This document shows positions 22,737 through 23,529 of a stretch of 23,529 nt of DNA, in pieces. Position 1 is the first letter of the stretch, and every line of letters begins with the position of its first letter. The position numbers and the translations under genes were made by a program. The notes beneath the pieces are model-generated. The model had not been told where the DNA came from, ran no database searches, and saw only the letters and a program-made list of their open reading frames with translations. The stretch covers positions 1 through 23,529 of the forward strand of contig CAVIJD010000035.1 of assembly GCA_963643165.1 (NCBI GenBank), in the 5' to 3' direction. This stretch comes from F23-D06 sp963643165 (GTDB taxonomy: Bacteria > Bacteroidota > Bacteroidia > Bacteroidales > WCHB1-69).

Positions 22737-22785
22737 GCGCCCGGCAGAGGTGCGGCTGAAAATCAGCCGCACCTCTGCCGGGCGC
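22737..22785. repeat. Perfect 23-bp hairpin with AAA loop upstream of the CRISPR array
   Basis: Positions 22737-22759 and 22763-22785 are exact reverse complements around AAA. The stem is GC-rich (GCGCCCGGCAGAGG at its start). It is preceded by AAAAAAATTT and followed by TTTAA, so it could end transcription in both directions, with the T run better on the minus side. It lies 109 bases before the first repeat. No gene is close enough to need it as a terminator. Confidence 0.85.
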
Positions 22786-22916
22786 TTTAAGCCTCGTCGC
22801 GCCCTCGGAGACAACATCATCGGGACGATTCTGTCACAAGCTACAGGGCATACGACTTTCGTGCGGTAGCCCTGGGGCCATATAACGCCCGGGGTTGTGA
22901 ATTGCTTTCAAAATTG

Positions 22917-22924
22917 TATTTTTG
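22917..22924 (+). promoter_or_regulatory. -7 promoter element inside each CRISPR repeat (first copy)
   Basis: Repeat nt 24-31 read TATTTTTG, a match to TAnnTTTG, with TTG at nt 2-4 and a 19-base gap. Transcription should start near repeat nt 35-38, pointing into the spacer. The same element recurs in all visible repeats. Confidence 0.65.
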
Positions 22925-23017
22925 CGCGGTCTTTGACATCTCGAGGACCCCAAGGACCCTGACACGTGGGTTGTGAATTGCTTTCAAAATTGTATTTTTG
23001 CGCGGTCTTTGACATCC

Positions 23018-23161
23018 NNNNNNNNNNNNNNNNNNNNNNNNNNNNNNNNNNNNNNNNNNNNNNNNNNNNNNNNNNNNNNNNNNNNNNNNNNNNNNNNNNN
23101 NNNNNNNNNNNNNNNNNNNNNNNNNNNNNNNNNNNNNNNNNNNNNNNNNNNNNNNNNNNNN
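23018..23161. other. Assembly gap (144 N) inside the CRISPR array
   Basis: The gap replaces part of the array. Between the flanking repeats are 175 bases; two missing repeats with three 30-nt spacers would need 184, so the true size probably differs from the N count. Confidence 0.99.
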
Positions 23162-23529
23162 AATGGTACAACAAGCTGAAGGCCACTATGAGTTGTGAAT
23201 TGCTTTCAAAATTGTATTTTTGCGCGGTCTTTGACATCTCGGCCCGCTCGTGGCGCTTTCGCAGCCCTGTTGTGAATTGCTTTCAAAATTGTATTTTTGC
23301 GCGGTCTTTGACATCATGAAGCTTTTCGACAACGGGACAAAGCCCGTTGTGAATTGCTTTCAAAATTGTATTTTTGCGCGGTCTTTGACATCGCGATGAT
23401 GTGGCGGATAAGCGTCGAGAAGTTGTGAATTGCTTTCAAAATTGTATTTTTGCGCGGTCTTTGACATCGCGGTAATCGACAACCACTACCGAATGACCGT
23501 TGTGAATTGCTTTCAAAATTGTATTTTTG

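Larger units (their letters stand above)
22894..23529 (+). CRISPR. CRISPR array, 47-nt repeats, type II-C-like (continues past window)
   Basis: Identical 47-nt repeats begin at 22894, 22970, 23192, 23269, 23346 and 23422, and a seventh at 23499 is cut by the window edge. Each begins GTTGTGAATTGC and ends TCTTTGACATC. Visible complete spacers are 29-30 nt and all differ. A gap of N interrupts the array; its left edge is one base into a spacer and its right edge is exactly at a spacer start. In type II arrays the GTTGTG-like end follows the spacer in the crRNA, which puts crRNA sense on the plus strand. The length and an internal TATTTTTG match Bacteroidota type II-C repeats. No cas9, cas1, cas2 or tracrRNA anti-repeat is seen in this window; they may lie to the right. 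Confidence 0.97.

Noticed and set aside
22716..22745. A sequence similar to the CRISPR repeat (TGAATT, AAAATT-like and TTTGCGC in the same order)
   Set aside because: The match needs a gap and several mismatches, its distance to the first repeat is not a repeat-spacer multiple, and it overlaps the hairpin. Chance similarity is more likely than a decayed repeat.
22618..22869. 83-residue frame just before the CRISPR array
   Set aside because: It spans the fold-back and the perfect hairpin, has no recognisable domain and no promoter; treated as non-coding.
22908..23319. Open frames across the repeats on both strands
   Set aside because: They are the repeat unit read as codons and pass through the N gap; they are not genes.

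Overview
The window comes from a member of the Bacteroidota, most likely order Bacteroidales. Four things point there: repeated TAnnTTTG-type promoter elements upstream of genes, a peptidase carrying a type IX secretion (T9SS) C-terminal sorting domain, DUF1573 and DUF6913-like proteins, and a 47-nt CRISPR repeat of the Bacteroidota type II-C kind. No tRNA or rRNA gene was seen. Most genes are on the minus strand.

Left part (1-6160). A truncated cysteine-rich secreted protein gene runs off the left edge. A plus-strand pair encodes a small PQ-loop-like membrane protein and a CNNM/CorC transporter. They converge on a minus-strand run of a DUF6913-like gene, dapA (lysine/DAP synthesis) and a secreted M14 carboxypeptidase with a T9SS tail.

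Middle (6297-15613). From upstream to downstream on the minus strand lie recF, an MFS transporter, a TolC-like outer-membrane protein, rnfD-rnfG-rnfE-rnfA, an Mpl-like Mur ligase and a DUF1573 protein. A strong intrinsic terminator at 6297-6337 closes the run. The Rnf cluster lacks rnfB and rnfC, and its upstream neighbour is the TolC-like gene. A second strong terminator (15570-15613) sits only 16 nt upstream of the recF start.

Right part (15642-22512). A lipoprotein resembling M49 dipeptidyl-peptidase III carries a five-residue HEVAH zinc motif. Upstream of it is a cassette of two tandem paralogous lipoproteins, a truncated ANL-type adenylation-domain protein and a SAM methyltransferase whose natural ATG is out of frame by one base in an A8 run. 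A divergently transcribed alpha/beta hydrolase and an HD-domain protein follow.

Right edge (22513-23529). A gene-free stretch holds an imperfect fold-back and a perfect 23-bp hairpin. It leads into a CRISPR array with 47-nt repeats and 29-30-nt spacers. The array is interrupted by an N gap and continues past the window. Each repeat contains a Bacteroidota promoter pointing into the following spacer. No cas gene or tracrRNA is visible in the window.
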